Positions 43,519-51,770 are shown, numbered from the stretch's first letter. The stretch is DNA of 64,000 nucleotides from an uncultured Bacteroidales bacterium (GCA_903945175.1 CAJAUM010000015.1:19651-83650), one strand, 5' to 3'. Notes: generated by a model not told the origin, from the letters alone. A program made the numbers and translations.

Positions 43519-43669
43519 TTACCAATTACCAATTACCAATTACCAATTACGAATGACGAATGACGAGTGACGAATGACGAATGACGAGTGCTTTTTTACT
43601 CCATTACTCCATTACTTCATTACTTTTCACCCTGTTACCTTGTCACCTTGTCACCTTGTCACCCTATTA
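43519..43669 (-). repeat. Composite repeat block filling the whole rng-trpS gap
   Basis: From the rng stop to the trpS ATG on the minus strand: octamers GTGACAAG/GTAACAGG, then AATGAAGT/AATGGAGT units, then TCGTCATT/TCGTCACT heptamers, then ATTGGTA heptamers. Virtually no unrelated base remains. Confidence 0.93.
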
Positions 43670-45217
43670 CATTTTTATCTCATCCCCATTTCCATTCAAA
43701 AAATGGTACTCAAGAAAGTGTGATGCGTTTTGCGGCTTGAGTGTGACCCACTGTCCGAATTTGCGCCACCATTTCCATCTGAAGTTGAACCATCCTTTGG
43801 AGAGAAAGGCATGTACGTAGGGATGGACCACCAGGGTCAGCTTTTTCTCATTTTGTTCGCGGATGAGGTAGCCGAGGTTGTTTTCAATATCGTCGGTGAG
43901 CAGGATGGTCGGCCTGATCTTGCCGGTTCCGTCGCATGCGGGGCATTTTTCAAGGATCTGGACATTCATCTCGGGGCGCACGCGCTGGCGGGTGATCTGC
44001 ACAAGTCCGAATTTGCTCGGGGGAAGAATCGAATGTTTGGCACGGTCGCGCTTCATCTCATCGCGCAGCTTTTCAAATAGTTTCCTGCGGTTCAGCCCCT
44101 GCATCATGTCGATAAAATCGATGACGATGATGCCCCCCATATCGCGCAGACGCAACTGGCGGGCCACCTCGGTGGCAGCCTCCAGGTTCACCTCCATCGC
44201 GTTGGTCTCCTGGTTCTGCTCCTGATTCACCCGGTGTCCGCTGTTGATGTCGATGACATGCAGCGCTTCGGTATGTTCGATCACCAGGTAGGTACCGCTT
44301 TTGATGGTGACCATCTTGCCAAACGAATTCTTGATCTGTTTGTCAATGCCGTACTGGTCGAAAATGGGAACCTTGCCCGTATGCAGTTTGACGATGCTGA
44401 CCTTGTCGGGAACAATGCGCTGGATATAGGCTCTGATCTCATCGTAAATCAGGGGATCGTTTACCACGATGTTGTTGAACGATTCGTTGAGCGCATCCCT
44501 CAGGATGGCCGAGGTGCGGTCAATCTCCCCAATGATTTTCTGTGGCGGTTTGGCTGTGGCCAGTTTCTGGGTGATGATCTCCCACCGTTTATAGAGGCTG
44601 CGCAGATCGGCGTCAAGGTCGGCCACCAGCTTGTTTTCTGCAACCGTCCGGATGATGATCCCGCAGTTTTTGGGTTTGATGCTGGTGATGAGCCGCTTAA
44701 GCCGGTTGCGCTCTTCGGCGCTTTTAATTTTCTGGGAGACGGATATTTTATCGGAGAAGGGGATCAGAACAAGAAATCTTCCTGCAAAGGCGATTTCCGA
44801 GGTCACCCGGGGCCCTTTGGTGGAAATGGGCTCCTTGGCGATCTGGATTAAGATGTTCATGTTGGGCTTGAGCACCTGGGTGATCTTGCCGGTTTTCTGA
44901 ATGTCCTCTTCGAGTTGAAAGTCGCCAATGGAGAGTGGCTGGCCATTGCCAGCCTGTCCGGCCTTGATGTATTTCAACAGGGAGAGGATCTGGGGGCCCA
45001 GGTCGAGGTAGTGGAGGAAAGCATCCTTCTCATACCCGACATCCACGAAGGCAGCATTCAACCCGGGCATGATCTTTTTGATCTTGCCCAAATAGATGTC
45101 GCCAACGGAATATTCGTTGTTGGCTTTTTCCTTGTTTAACTCTACAAGAAGTTTGTCTTCAAGTAAGGCAATTTCAACCTCGGTGGAGGTTGAGTTGATA
45201 ATTAATTCCTTATTCAC
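43667..45217 (-). CDS. rng: Ribonuclease G/E-family endoribonuclease
   Basis: 516 residues. The S1 domain (VGDIYLGKIKKIMPGLNAAFVDVGYEKDAFLHY) is followed by the catalytic core with GGIIVIDFIDM (metal-binding Asp residues) and a Zn-link CPACDGTGK near the C-terminus. It processes rRNA and degrades mRNA. The start is the ATG at 45217. The gene is the third of the conserved Bacteroidota order HU, small basic protein, RNase G on the minus strand. Confidence 0.95.
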   Translation of the reverse strand: MNKELIINSTSTEVEIALLEDKLLVELNKEKANNEYSVGDIYLGKIKKIMPGLNAAFVDVGYEKDAFLHYLDLGPQILSLLKYIKAGQAGNGQPLSIGDFQLEEDIQKTGKITQVLKPNMNILIQIAKEPISTKGPRVTSEIAFAGRFLVLIPFSDKISVSQKIKSAEERNRLKRLITSIKPKNCGIIIRTVAENKLVADLDADLRSLYKRWEIITQKLATAKPPQKIIGEIDRTSAILRDALNESFNNIVVNDPLIYDEIRAYIQRIVPDKVSIVKLHTGKVPIFDQYGIDKQIKNSFGKMVTIKSGTYLVIEHTEALHVIDINSGHRVNQEQNQETNAMEVNLEAATEVARQLRLRDMGGIIVIDFIDMMQGLNRRKLFEKLRDEMKRDRAKHSILPPSKFGLVQITRQRVRPEMNVQILEKCPACDGTGKIRPTILLTDDIENNLGYLIREQNEKKLTLVVHPYVHAFLSKGWFNFRWKWWRKFGQWVTLKPQNASHFLEYHFLNGNGDEIKM

Positions 45218-45298
45218 AGTTTTCCATAATTTACAGAAAAGGTACAGGCAATAGGCCAGTTACCATGGATGACTGAAGGAATTGCAGCAGCAGGAAGG

Positions 45299-45388
45299 CT
45301 ATTTCTTCTTATGTCTGTTCTTGCGCAAGCGTTTTTTCCGCTTGTGCGTTGCCATCTTATGTCTCTTTCTTTTCTTTCCGCTTGGCAT
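45299..45388 (-). CDS. 29-residue basic protein, AURKAIP1/COX24-domain type
   Basis: The frame reads MPSGKKRKRHKMATHKRKKR followed by LRKNRHKKK and a TAG stop. Such very short Lys/Arg/His-rich proteins sit between HU and rng in many Bacteroidota and are annotated as AURKAIP1/COX24 domain-containing, related to mitochondrial and small bacterial ribosomal proteins. Association with the small ribosomal subunit is plausible, not shown. It is 23 bases from the HU stop and too short for most gene finders. Confidence 0.85.
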   Translation of the reverse strand: MPSGKKRKRHKMATHKRKKRLRKNRHKKK

Positions 45389-45411
45389 AATAAACCAGAT
45401 TTAAGAAGTTA

Positions 45412-45702
45412 TTACTTCACTTTAACGTGTGATTTCACTTTATTTACAAATGTCTTTGCCGGCTTAAAAGAAGGAATGTTGTGGGCGGGAATGATAAGGG
45501 TGGTGTTCCTTGAAATGTTTCTTCCTGTCTTTTCAGCTCTTTTTTTGATAATAAAACTACCGAAACCCCTGAGGTAAACGTTTTGACCTGTGGTCATGGA
45601 GTTCTTGATGGAATCCATGAAAGCTTCAACGGTGGCCTGAACGGCAACTTTCTCAATGCCAGTCTTATTAGCAATTTCTGCTACAATTTCTGCTTTTGTC
45701 AT
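45412..45702 (-). CDS. HU-family DNA-binding protein
   Basis: 96 residues. The HU/IHF fold is complete: MTKAEIVAEIANKTGIEKVAVQATVEAFMDSI, the beta-arm start VYLRGFGSFIIKKRAEKTGRN, and NTTLIIPAHNIPSFKPAKTFVNKVK. A nucleoid-structuring protein, first gene of the HU / small basic protein / rng operon. Confidence 0.95.
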   Translation of the reverse strand: MTKAEIVAEIANKTGIEKVAVQATVEAFMDSIKNSMTTGQNVYLRGFGSFIIKKRAEKTGRNISRNTTLIIPAHNIPSFKPAKTFVNKVKSHVKVK

Positions 45703-45770
45703 GTTTGATTGTTGTTAATTGGGTATATATTCTTGTTACTGAATGCTTTTTAGCTCTTGAAAACGGGTTG

Positions 45771-45778
45771 CAAATATA
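45771..45778 (-). promoter_or_regulatory. -7 box of the HU operon
   Basis: TATATTTG on the minus strand, 68 bases before the HU ATG. Confidence 0.5.
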
Positions 45779-45865
45779 AGATTATTTTGAGAAATAATGC
45801 AAGGAAGGAAAATTATTTACGATTAACGATTTTATTCATTACTACATTACACCATTACGCAGTTA

Positions 45866-46044
45866 CTTCTCACCTTGTCACCCTCTCACCCTCTCACCTT
45901 GTCACCTTGTCACCTTGTTACCTTGTCACCTTGTTACCTTGTCACCTTGTCACCTTGTTACCTTGTCACCTTGTTACCTTGTCACCTTGTTACCTTGTCA
46001 CCTTGTCACCTTGTTACCTTGTCACCTTGTCACCTTGTCACCTT
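45866..46044 (-). repeat. Octamer array in the HU-mutY divergent region
   Basis: About 21 units that read CACCTTGT/TACCTTGT on the plus strand, free of stops in that direction. The long open frame from 45757 into mutY is therefore repeat read-through, not coding. Confidence 0.93.
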
Positions 46045-46056
46045 TCAGTATCTTTG
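46027..46056 (+). promoter_or_regulatory. mutY promoter whose -33 element lies in the octamer array
   Basis: -7 box TATCTTTG (46049-46056), 19 bases after a TTG (46027-46029) contributed by an octamer unit. The ATG at 46060 follows the -7 box by three bases, implying a leaderless transcript. Confidence 0.65.
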
Positions 46057-46059
46057 CCC

Positions 46060-47139
46060 ATGGATTTCACAAAGCAACTCCTTCAGTGGTATCATAAAAG
46101 CAAGCGGGATCTTCCGTGGAGGAGGACGAAAGACCCCTACCTTATCTGGCTTTCAGAGATCATCTTGCAGCAAACGCGCATTGACCAGGGGTTGCCCTAT
46201 TATGAGAAATTCGTTTCGGCCTATCCTACCGTGGAATTGATGGCCCGGGCAGATGAGCAGGATATCCTGAAGCTTTGGCAGGGGCTGGGATACTATTCCC
46301 GTGCGCGCAACATGCATGAGGCCTCCCGCATGATCGTGCGGCAGTTCAACGGAACATTTCCCGACACCTATGATGGAATCCGGAGTTTGAAAGGGGTGGG
46401 TGACTATACTGCGGCTGCGGTCGCCTCCATCGTGTTTGGTCTTCCTTTTCCTGTGGCCGACGGCAATGTCATTCGTTTTATTTCACGTTTTTTTGGAATT
46501 ACTGAATCAACCGACCTGGCCAGTACCAAGAAACGTATCCTGGAAACAGCGCGGGATCATTTGGACCATAGAGATCCCGGCGATTTTAACCAGGCCATGA
46601 TGGAATTCGGAGCCACCCAATGTACACCGGCCAACCCATCCTGCCCGTCCTGTGTTTTCCATAAGGCGTGTTTTGCCTTTAAACAGGGGATGGTTGCTGA
46701 ATTGCCGGCGAGGAGCCAGAAAACAAAGGTCCGCAGCCGATATATCCATTATTTGGTAGTCACCTGTACCCTTGGCGGCGAGGATTACATATACCTGAAC
46801 AAGCGAACGGGAAATGACATCTGGAAAAACATGTTTGATTTTCCGCAACTTGAGCTTCCGGAAGGGATAAAACAGGATCATCCGCTGAAAGTCGGGGATC
46901 TTAAAAAGTTTTTCCCGGCTGATCAATCCGGATTGCCGATTACCCACTTTCAGGGGGTTTCGTCAAAGTACGACCATTTGCTGACCCATCAGCGTCTTCA
47001 TGCCTGGTTTTATCATTTTCGTCCGGAACAAAAAATTGAATGGCCCTATCTCCTGGTCCCGATGAAAAGATTGGATGATTATCCTGTTCCAAGGCTGGTG
47101 GATCGTTATCTCAAGGATTTTTTGTACCTTTGCGTATGA
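46060..47139 (+). CDS. mutY: A/G-specific adenine glycosylase MutY
   Basis: 359 residues from ATG 46060. Removes adenine mispaired with 8-oxoguanine. Visible: WYHKSKRDLPWRRTKDPYLIWLSEIILQQTRI, helix-hairpin-helix LKGVGDYTAAAVASIVFG, the catalytic-Asp region PVADGNVIRFISRFFG, and the [4Fe-4S] cluster loop C-x6-C-x2-C-x5-C (CTPANPSCPSCVFHKAC). The C-terminal NUDIX-like domain (about 230-359) is present. The frame upstream of ATG 46060 is repeat sequence and is excluded. Confidence 0.96.
   Translation: MDFTKQLLQWYHKSKRDLPWRRTKDPYLIWLSEIILQQTRIDQGLPYYEKFVSAYPTVELMARADEQDILKLWQGLGYYSRARNMHEASRMIVRQFNGTFPDTYDGIRSLKGVGDYTAAAVASIVFGLPFPVADGNVIRFISRFFGITESTDLASTKKRILETARDHLDHRDPGDFNQAMMEFGATQCTPANPSCPSCVFHKACFAFKQGMVAELPARSQKTKVRSRYIHYLVVTCTLGGEDYIYLNKRTGNDIWKNMFDFPQLELPEGIKQDHPLKVGDLKKFFPADQSGLPITHFQGVSSKYDHLLTHQRLHAWFYHFRPEQKIEWPYLLVPMKRLDDYPVPRLVDRYLKDFLYLCV
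47125..47132 (+). promoter_or_regulatory. Internal promoter for the MgtE-like gene
   Basis: TACCTTTG inside the last codons of mutY; the next ATG (47136) is three bases away, again implying leaderless mRNA. Confidence 0.55.
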
Positions 47140-48410
47140 CCGCTCAAATTACCTTCCACTTAAGCCAGATTCTCGGCAAGAGTTACCTCTCTGACGATGG
47201 TGTAACCATTGGAAAAATCAAGGATTTTCTAATTGACCAGACCCTCATCCCCGGGAAGGAATCGGAACCCATCCGTCCGCGGGTGGTGGCCATCAAGGTC
47301 AAAAAGGGAAATGACATCCGCATTTTGGATTTTTCATCCTTCGAAATAAAGAAATTCAAGCGCAAACTCAGGGTTACCTGTCTCGAAGTGCACGATATCT
47401 CCCCATCAGTCTTCGCCAATAGTTTGTGGCTTGCAGAGAATATTCTGGACAAGCAGATTGTCGACATAAACGGACGCAAACTGGTACGGGTCAATGATGT
47501 ACGCATGGTGATGATTCCTGCCGGTACCTACGCTATTGCCGTGGATGTGGGCATGGAGGGACTTTTGCGCCGGTTCGGGATAGACAAACCGATTCAAACG
47601 GTTCTTGATCCATTCAAAGCCATTATTCCCGGGAAATTTATTCTATGGGATGATATTGCGGCAGTCGATTTCTCCAATGCCAACATCAAACTATCGAAAT
47701 CAATTTCCAGGCTGAACACATTACATCCTTCCGACCTGGCCGATATCATTGAGGATCTTGACAAGGCTACCCGGATGTACATTTTTGCCTCTCTCGACGA
47801 AGAGCAGGCGGCTGATGTCCTCGAAGAGCTTGAGCCGCGTGCGCAGATCCATATTGTGGAGAGCCTGCCCGTGGAAAAGGCGGCCGATGTCCTCGAAAAG
47901 ATGCCCGCCGACGAAGTGGCTGACCTGCTTGATGCCCTCACCGATGACAAGGCTGAAAAGCTCCTGGAGGAGATGGAAAAGGAGTCGTCGGAGGAGGTCA
48001 GGGAGTTGCTTGAATATCATGATAAATATGTGGGGTCGCTCATGTCGACAGACTTCTACACCTTTCATGAAAATCGCACGGTTGCGGAAACACTCGATGA
48101 ACTTCACAGCGAGCAGCCTGAGCCGGCCCACATCTATTCCATTATTGTGGTTGATCAGTTCGAACGGTTTTTGTCGGCTATTTCCCTGGGAGAGCTTGTC
48201 ATTGCAGATCCTTCCAAATCCTTAAAAGAGATCATGAACAAGAACCCGATCTCGGTTTTCGACCATGATAAGACCGACTCCCTGGCTGAACTGGTATCGA
48301 AATACAACCTGCTCTCGGTACCGGTGATCAATCAAAACCGGATGATGGAGGGTGTTGTCGTAGTAGAAGATATTGTAGACGATTTGTTAAAACGTAGAAA
48401 AACCAGGTAG
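47136..48410 (+). CDS. Soluble MgtE-N/CBS protein with PRC-barrel-like N-terminus
   Basis: 424 residues from ATG 47136, overlapping the mutY stop (ATGA). Two PRC-barrel-like segments (about 10-150: LGKSYLSDDGVTIGKIKDFLID; KQIVDINGRKLVRVNDVRM) precede an MgtE N-terminal superhelix (LHPSDLADIIEDLDKATRMY to LLEEMEKESSEEVRELLEY, about 195-295) and a CBS pair (about 300-424). The MgtE membrane channel is absent, so this is not a transporter by itself. It may be an Mg2+- or nucleotide-sensing protein; a CorA gene lies 1.3 kb downstream. Confidence 0.88.
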   Translation: MTAQITFHLSQILGKSYLSDDGVTIGKIKDFLIDQTLIPGKESEPIRPRVVAIKVKKGNDIRILDFSSFEIKKFKRKLRVTCLEVHDISPSVFANSLWLAENILDKQIVDINGRKLVRVNDVRMVMIPAGTYAIAVDVGMEGLLRRFGIDKPIQTVLDPFKAIIPGKFILWDDIAAVDFSNANIKLSKSISRLNTLHPSDLADIIEDLDKATRMYIFASLDEEQAADVLEELEPRAQIHIVESLPVEKAADVLEKMPADEVADLLDALTDDKAEKLLEEMEKESSEEVRELLEYHDKYVGSLMSTDFYTFHENRTVAETLDELHSEQPEPAHIYSIIVVDQFERFLSAISLGELVIADPSKSLKEIMNKNPISVFDHDKTDSLAELVSKYNLLSVPVINQNRMMEGVVVVEDIVDDLLKRRKTR

Positions 48411-48520
48411 CCTTTGACTCCTTTGGCTGTCGTATTCCGGAAGTTTTTAACAAATGGAAAAAAATCCTGAAAAACCGTATTACCTTTTGCCCTCGTCCCC
48501 GATTAAGCTTAAAATTTAAG

Positions 48521-48528
48521 TACTTTTG
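48521..48528 (+). promoter_or_regulatory. -7 box of ssb
   Basis: TACTTTTG, 32 bases before the ssb ATG. Confidence 0.5.
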
Positions 48529-48560
48529 TTCACGGAGTTTTAACTTTAAATTCAATTATC

Positions 48561-48989
48561 ATGGCAACTGGAGTCAACAAAGTGATTCTGATCGGCAACC
48601 TGGGGAGGGATCCGGAGGTTCAGAATTTCGAAAACGGGGTAAAAAAGGCGGCCTTTACGCTCGCGACAACCGAAGCATACAAAGGCAAAGATGGGGAGAA
48701 AACCACCCATACCGAATGGCATAACATCGTGATGTGGCGTGGACTGGCTGATGTGGCTGAGCGCTTTTTGAAAAAGGGCAGTACGATCTATGTAGAGGGA
48801 CGGATACGTAAACGTGAATATGAAGACAAAGAGGGGCAGAAAAAGTTTATTTATGAGATCCTCGGCGATTCAATGCAGATGTTGGGCGGAGGTCCACGCA
48901 GGGACGAAGGGAACGGAGGGGTAACCGGTGAAGCGGTCAAGGGCGAAGTTGTGATGGAGAATCCGGCTGAAGATGATTTGCCCTTTTAG
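48561..48989 (+). CDS. ssb: Single-stranded DNA-binding protein
   Basis: 142 residues. The OB-fold is complete (MATGVNKVILIGNLGRDPEV, TEWHNIVMWRGLADVAERFLKKGSTIYVEGRIRKREYEDKEG). A Gly-rich linker leads to the acidic tail NPAEDDLPF that recruits repair and replication proteins. It follows mutY and the MgtE-like gene on the same strand, and an octamer array follows it. Confidence 0.97.
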   Translation: MATGVNKVILIGNLGRDPEVQNFENGVKKAAFTLATTEAYKGKDGEKTTHTEWHNIVMWRGLADVAERFLKKGSTIYVEGRIRKREYEDKEGQKKFIYEILGDSMQMLGGGPRRDEGNGGVTGEAVKGEVVMENPAEDDLPF

Positions 48990-48997
48990 ACGTGATG

Positions 48998-49080
48998 CGT
49001 GACAAGGTAACAGGGTAACAGGGTAACAAGGTAACAGGGTAACAGGGTAACAAGGTAACAAGGTAACAGGGTAACAGGGT
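48998..49080 (+). repeat. Octamer array after ssb
   Basis: Nine to ten GTAACAGG/GTAACAAG units, beginning nine bases after the stop, preceded by one GATGCGTGAC heptamer-like unit. Confidence 0.92.
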
Positions 49081-49099
49081 AAGACGTAAGTTTTCATGT

Positions 49100-49723
49100 A
49101 TGGTTAGGTATAATGGTTATTTTTTTTCAATGTTTTCACGTTTCACCTTGTTACCCTGTTACCTTGTTACCTTATTGCTTGTTTTTTCCTCCTGCAACTC
49201 CTCGTACTCTCCGAAACCCCGGGGTTATTTTCGCATCGACCTTCCTGAAAAAAAATACCAGGTATTTGATTCGACTTTCCCCTATACGTTTGAATATCCC
49301 GTGTACGCCGACATTTCGGCCGACAGCAGCAAGATGGCTGAACCATATTGGATCAACATTCGTTATAAACCATTTAATGCCACTTTGCACTTGAGCTACA
49401 AGTTGATTAATGGAAATCTTGCAAAATACCTGGATGACGCCCATACACTGGTTAACAAACACATTCCCAAGGCCAATGCGATTACCCAGCGGGCGTTCGT
49501 GGACAGGGAGCACCGCGTTTATGGATTGGTTTACACGATTCGTGGGGCTGATGCGGCATCTTCCTATCAATTTTATGTGACCGACAGCCTTACCAAATTT
49601 GTCAGGGGAGCCCTCTATTTCAATCGGGTTCCCAACAACGATTCCCTGGCGCCTGTCATCAACTTTTTGTCACAGGACATGGAACACATGATCAATACAT
49701 TTCGCTGGAAAAATGTAAAATAA
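49100..49723 (+). CDS. gldD: Gliding-motility/T9SS-associated lipoprotein GldD
   Basis: 207 residues; ATG 49130 (MFSRFTLLPC) is a shorter alternative. The lipobox is LVFSSC. The mature protein has the GldD pattern PKPRGYFRIDLPEKKYQVFD, YPVYADISAD, NIRYKPFNATLHLSYK, and FYVTDSLTKFVRGALYFNRVPNNDSLAPV. GldD is an essential accessory of gliding and T9SS secretion in Flavobacteria and is conserved in non-gliding Bacteroidota. The hydrophobic core of the signal peptide (FTLLPCYLVTLL) is encoded by octamer units in the open orientation (49141-49178). The usual neighbour gldE is missing between ssb and gldD. Confidence 0.92.
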   Translation: MVRYNGYFFSMFSRFTLLPCYLVTLLLVFSSCNSSYSPKPRGYFRIDLPEKKYQVFDSTFPYTFEYPVYADISADSSKMAEPYWINIRYKPFNATLHLSYKLINGNLAKYLDDAHTLVNKHIPKANAITQRAFVDREHRVYGLVYTIRGADAASSYQFYVTDSLTKFVRGALYFNRVPNNDSLAPVINFLSQDMEHMINTFRWKNVK

Positions 49724-49735
49724 AAGTTAAACGAC

Positions 49736-50647
49736 GTGATTGAAACCATCAAATTTGGAACGCTGCGCTGGTCGCATATAGTGCGCCCCACCGAAGAAGA
49801 CCTCCAGGCCTTGAAACAGCGGTATCATTTTCATCCCCTCGACATTGAAGACTGCCGCACCGAGGTGAACCTGCGGCCCAAGATCGATATTTATGATGAC
49901 TACCATTTTTTCATTCTTCATTTTCCGGCTTTTGGCGTAACGGAACAATTCGTTGAGATCCGGGAAATAAAGTTTTTCTGGGGAAAAGATTACCTCATCA
50001 GCATTGGGAAATCCCAGTGGATGCTGAAGGATCTGTTTAACCGTGAAAAGGCAAAATCACAATCGACCGGACGCATGGAGGTAGGAAGCAGCGATGCCTT
50101 GCTGTATGAGATACTGGATCACCTGATGAAGGATACACAAAAGCTGGTTGAAAAAGTTGACCAGAATGTGGATGATTGCGGAAAGGCACTGTTTGGCAAG
50201 AAAGCTGAGCCGATCATTGAAAAAATATCCGTTACCCGGAAAAATGTCATCCTGCTCAATACCATGTTCAAGCCGCAGATGGTGCTGTTTAATAAACTGC
50301 AAAGTGGCGTCATCAAGGGGTTTGCCGAAAACATGGAGGATTACTGGGGCAACATCATGGACTACTACCAAAAAATATGGGACATGGTGGAGGATGACGG
50401 TGAGTTGATCAAGGGCTATTCGATGACCTTTGATTCGTTGCAGGTGAACAAAACCAACGAGGTAATGAAAATTCTCACCCTGGTATCCTCAGTACTGCTT
50501 CCCTTAACCTTTATTGCCAGCTTGTATGGAATGAACATTAAACTCCCGGCCCAGGATCATCCATTTTCATTTGTCATTGTGGCCGGGACAATGCTGGGCA
50601 TCGCCATGGTGATGTTTATTTATTTCAAGCTAAAGAAATGGATGTGA
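49736..50647 (+). CDS. corA: CorA-family magnesium transporter
   Basis: 303 residues, GTG start at 49736, 12 bases after gldD. The cytosolic funnel domain (1-235, LHFPAFGVTEQFVEIREIKFFW and the long helices DHLMKDTQKLVEKVDQNVDDC) is followed by two membrane helices flanking the signature SLYGMNIKLP (GMN, about residue 268) and a basic C-terminus KLKKWM. It forms a pentameric Mg2+ (or Co2+) channel in the inner membrane. Confidence 0.93.
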   Translation: MIETIKFGTLRWSHIVRPTEEDLQALKQRYHFHPLDIEDCRTEVNLRPKIDIYDDYHFFILHFPAFGVTEQFVEIREIKFFWGKDYLISIGKSQWMLKDLFNREKAKSQSTGRMEVGSSDALLYEILDHLMKDTQKLVEKVDQNVDDCGKALFGKKAEPIIEKISVTRKNVILLNTMFKPQMVLFNKLQSGVIKGFAENMEDYWGNIMDYYQKIWDMVEDDGELIKGYSMTFDSLQVNKTNEVMKILTLVSSVLLPLTFIASLYGMNIKLPAQDHPFSFVIVAGTMLGIAMVMFIYFKLKKWM

Positions 50648-50665
50648 CCCGTCGCGTGTCACGTC
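50648..50665 (-). repeat. Short CGTGACG-type heptamer between convergent genes
   Basis: Two to three heptamers separate the CorA and DAHP synthase genes; the TGA stop of the DAHP synthase gene is part of one (ACGTGACACGCGACG on the minus strand). Confidence 0.75.
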
Positions 50666-51750
50666 TTTTGGTTCATGACATCTATCTGGCGTTGAATTCC
50701 CTCTTCATGCAATGTCTGCATTAATTTCAGGATAAACTCCCGGCTTAGTCCCATTTTTTCCCCGGCTTCGATGCGTTCATTGATCAGTTGATTCCAGCGT
50801 TTGAGCTGCAGAATGGTGATCTTGTTCGTTTTTTTATAGGTTCCGATATCTTCCACCACCTTCATGCGGCGCGCCAGGATATCGATCAGCTCCTCATCCA
50901 GTTTATCAATTTCGGAACGAAGCTCCTCCAGCTTGTTTTCAAATTCGATGCTGCCCGATTCACGACGAAGGATGAGCCTTGCAAGGATCTCCTGCAGCTG
51001 GACCGGTGTGATTTGCTGGTTTTTATCGGTCAGGGCTTTGGATGGGTTATGGTGCACCTCGATCATCAGCCCGTTCATCTCCAGGTCGAAGGCTTTTTGA
51101 ATGGTGGCCGGGATCATCTCCCTGTTCCCGCAGATATGGCTGGGGTCGACCATGACCGGCAGGTTCGGGTAGAGTCTTTTCAGTTCGATGGGGATCTCCC
51201 ACATAGGCGCGTTCCGGTAGGGTGAACGGTTAAAGAATGAAAATCCGCGGTGAACGGCCATGAGTTTTTCCAGACCCATCTGGTTCAGCCGTTCGATGGC
51301 ACCGATCCATGTTTTCAGGTCGGGGTTGAGCGGATTTTTGATCATCACCGGGATGTTGAGGGAACCGATGGCCTCGCCGATCTCCTGGACTGCAAACGGG
51401 TTTACCACGGTACGGGCGCCGATCCATAAAATATCGATGCCATGATCGAGCGCCTCTTTCACATGCCGCGGGTTGGCCACTTCGACCGATACCAGCAGCC
51501 CGGTCTCTTTCTTCACCCGCTGAAGCCACTTCAGCCCGGAAATTCCGACCCCCTCAAAGGCGCCGGGGCGGGTGCGTGGTTTCCAGATTCCGGCCCTGAA
51601 TACCTTGACCTGTGGAATATCAGCAAGTCCGAAGGCCGTCTCCATCACCTGCTGTTCTGATTCGGCGCTGCATGGGCCGGCAATTATCAGCGGTTCGGCC
51701 GAAACCGGGAGCCATTGTGCAGGAGGTGTGATGTGTAGGATTGGGGTCAT
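50659..51750 (-). CDS. Bifunctional DAHP synthase / chorismate mutase
   Basis: 363 residues from ATG 51750; the frame to 51783 begins upstream of the promoter. The N-terminal DAHP synthase domain (type Ibeta) has IIAGPCSAESEQQVMETA, KPRTRPGAFEGVG, VSVEVANPRHV, MIKNPL, MVDPSHICGNREMIP and LMIEVHHNPSKALTDKNQQ. The C-terminal chorismate mutase AroQ-type helical domain has ELRSEIDKLDEELIDILARRMKVVEDIGTYKK (about 270-363). It joins the first step of aromatic synthesis with the branch step to prephenate; the mutase domain often provides feedback control in such fusions. Confidence 0.94.
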   Translation of the reverse strand: MTPILHITPPAQWLPVSAEPLIIAGPCSAESEQQVMETAFGLADIPQVKVFRAGIWKPRTRPGAFEGVGISGLKWLQRVKKETGLLVSVEVANPRHVKEALDHGIDILWIGARTVVNPFAVQEIGEAIGSLNIPVMIKNPLNPDLKTWIGAIERLNQMGLEKLMAVHRGFSFFNRSPYRNAPMWEIPIELKRLYPNLPVMVDPSHICGNREMIPATIQKAFDLEMNGLMIEVHHNPSKALTDKNQQITPVQLQEILARLILRRESGSIEFENKLEELRSEIDKLDEELIDILARRMKVVEDIGTYKKTNKITILQLKRWNQLINERIEAGEKMGLSREFILKLMQTLHEEGIQRQIDVMNQKT

Positions 51751-51756
51751 GGAGGG

Positions 51757-51764
51757 CAAAGATA
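51757..51764 (-). promoter_or_regulatory. -7 box of the DAHP synthase gene
   Basis: TATCTTTG on the minus strand, six bases before the ATG at 51750, so the leader is at most a few bases. Confidence 0.6.
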
Positions 51765-51770
51765 CGCAAT

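Noticed and set aside
45757..46059. N-terminal extension of MutY by about 100 residues
   Set aside because: It consists almost only of octamer translation and lies upstream of a good promoter; MutY homology begins at ATG 46060.
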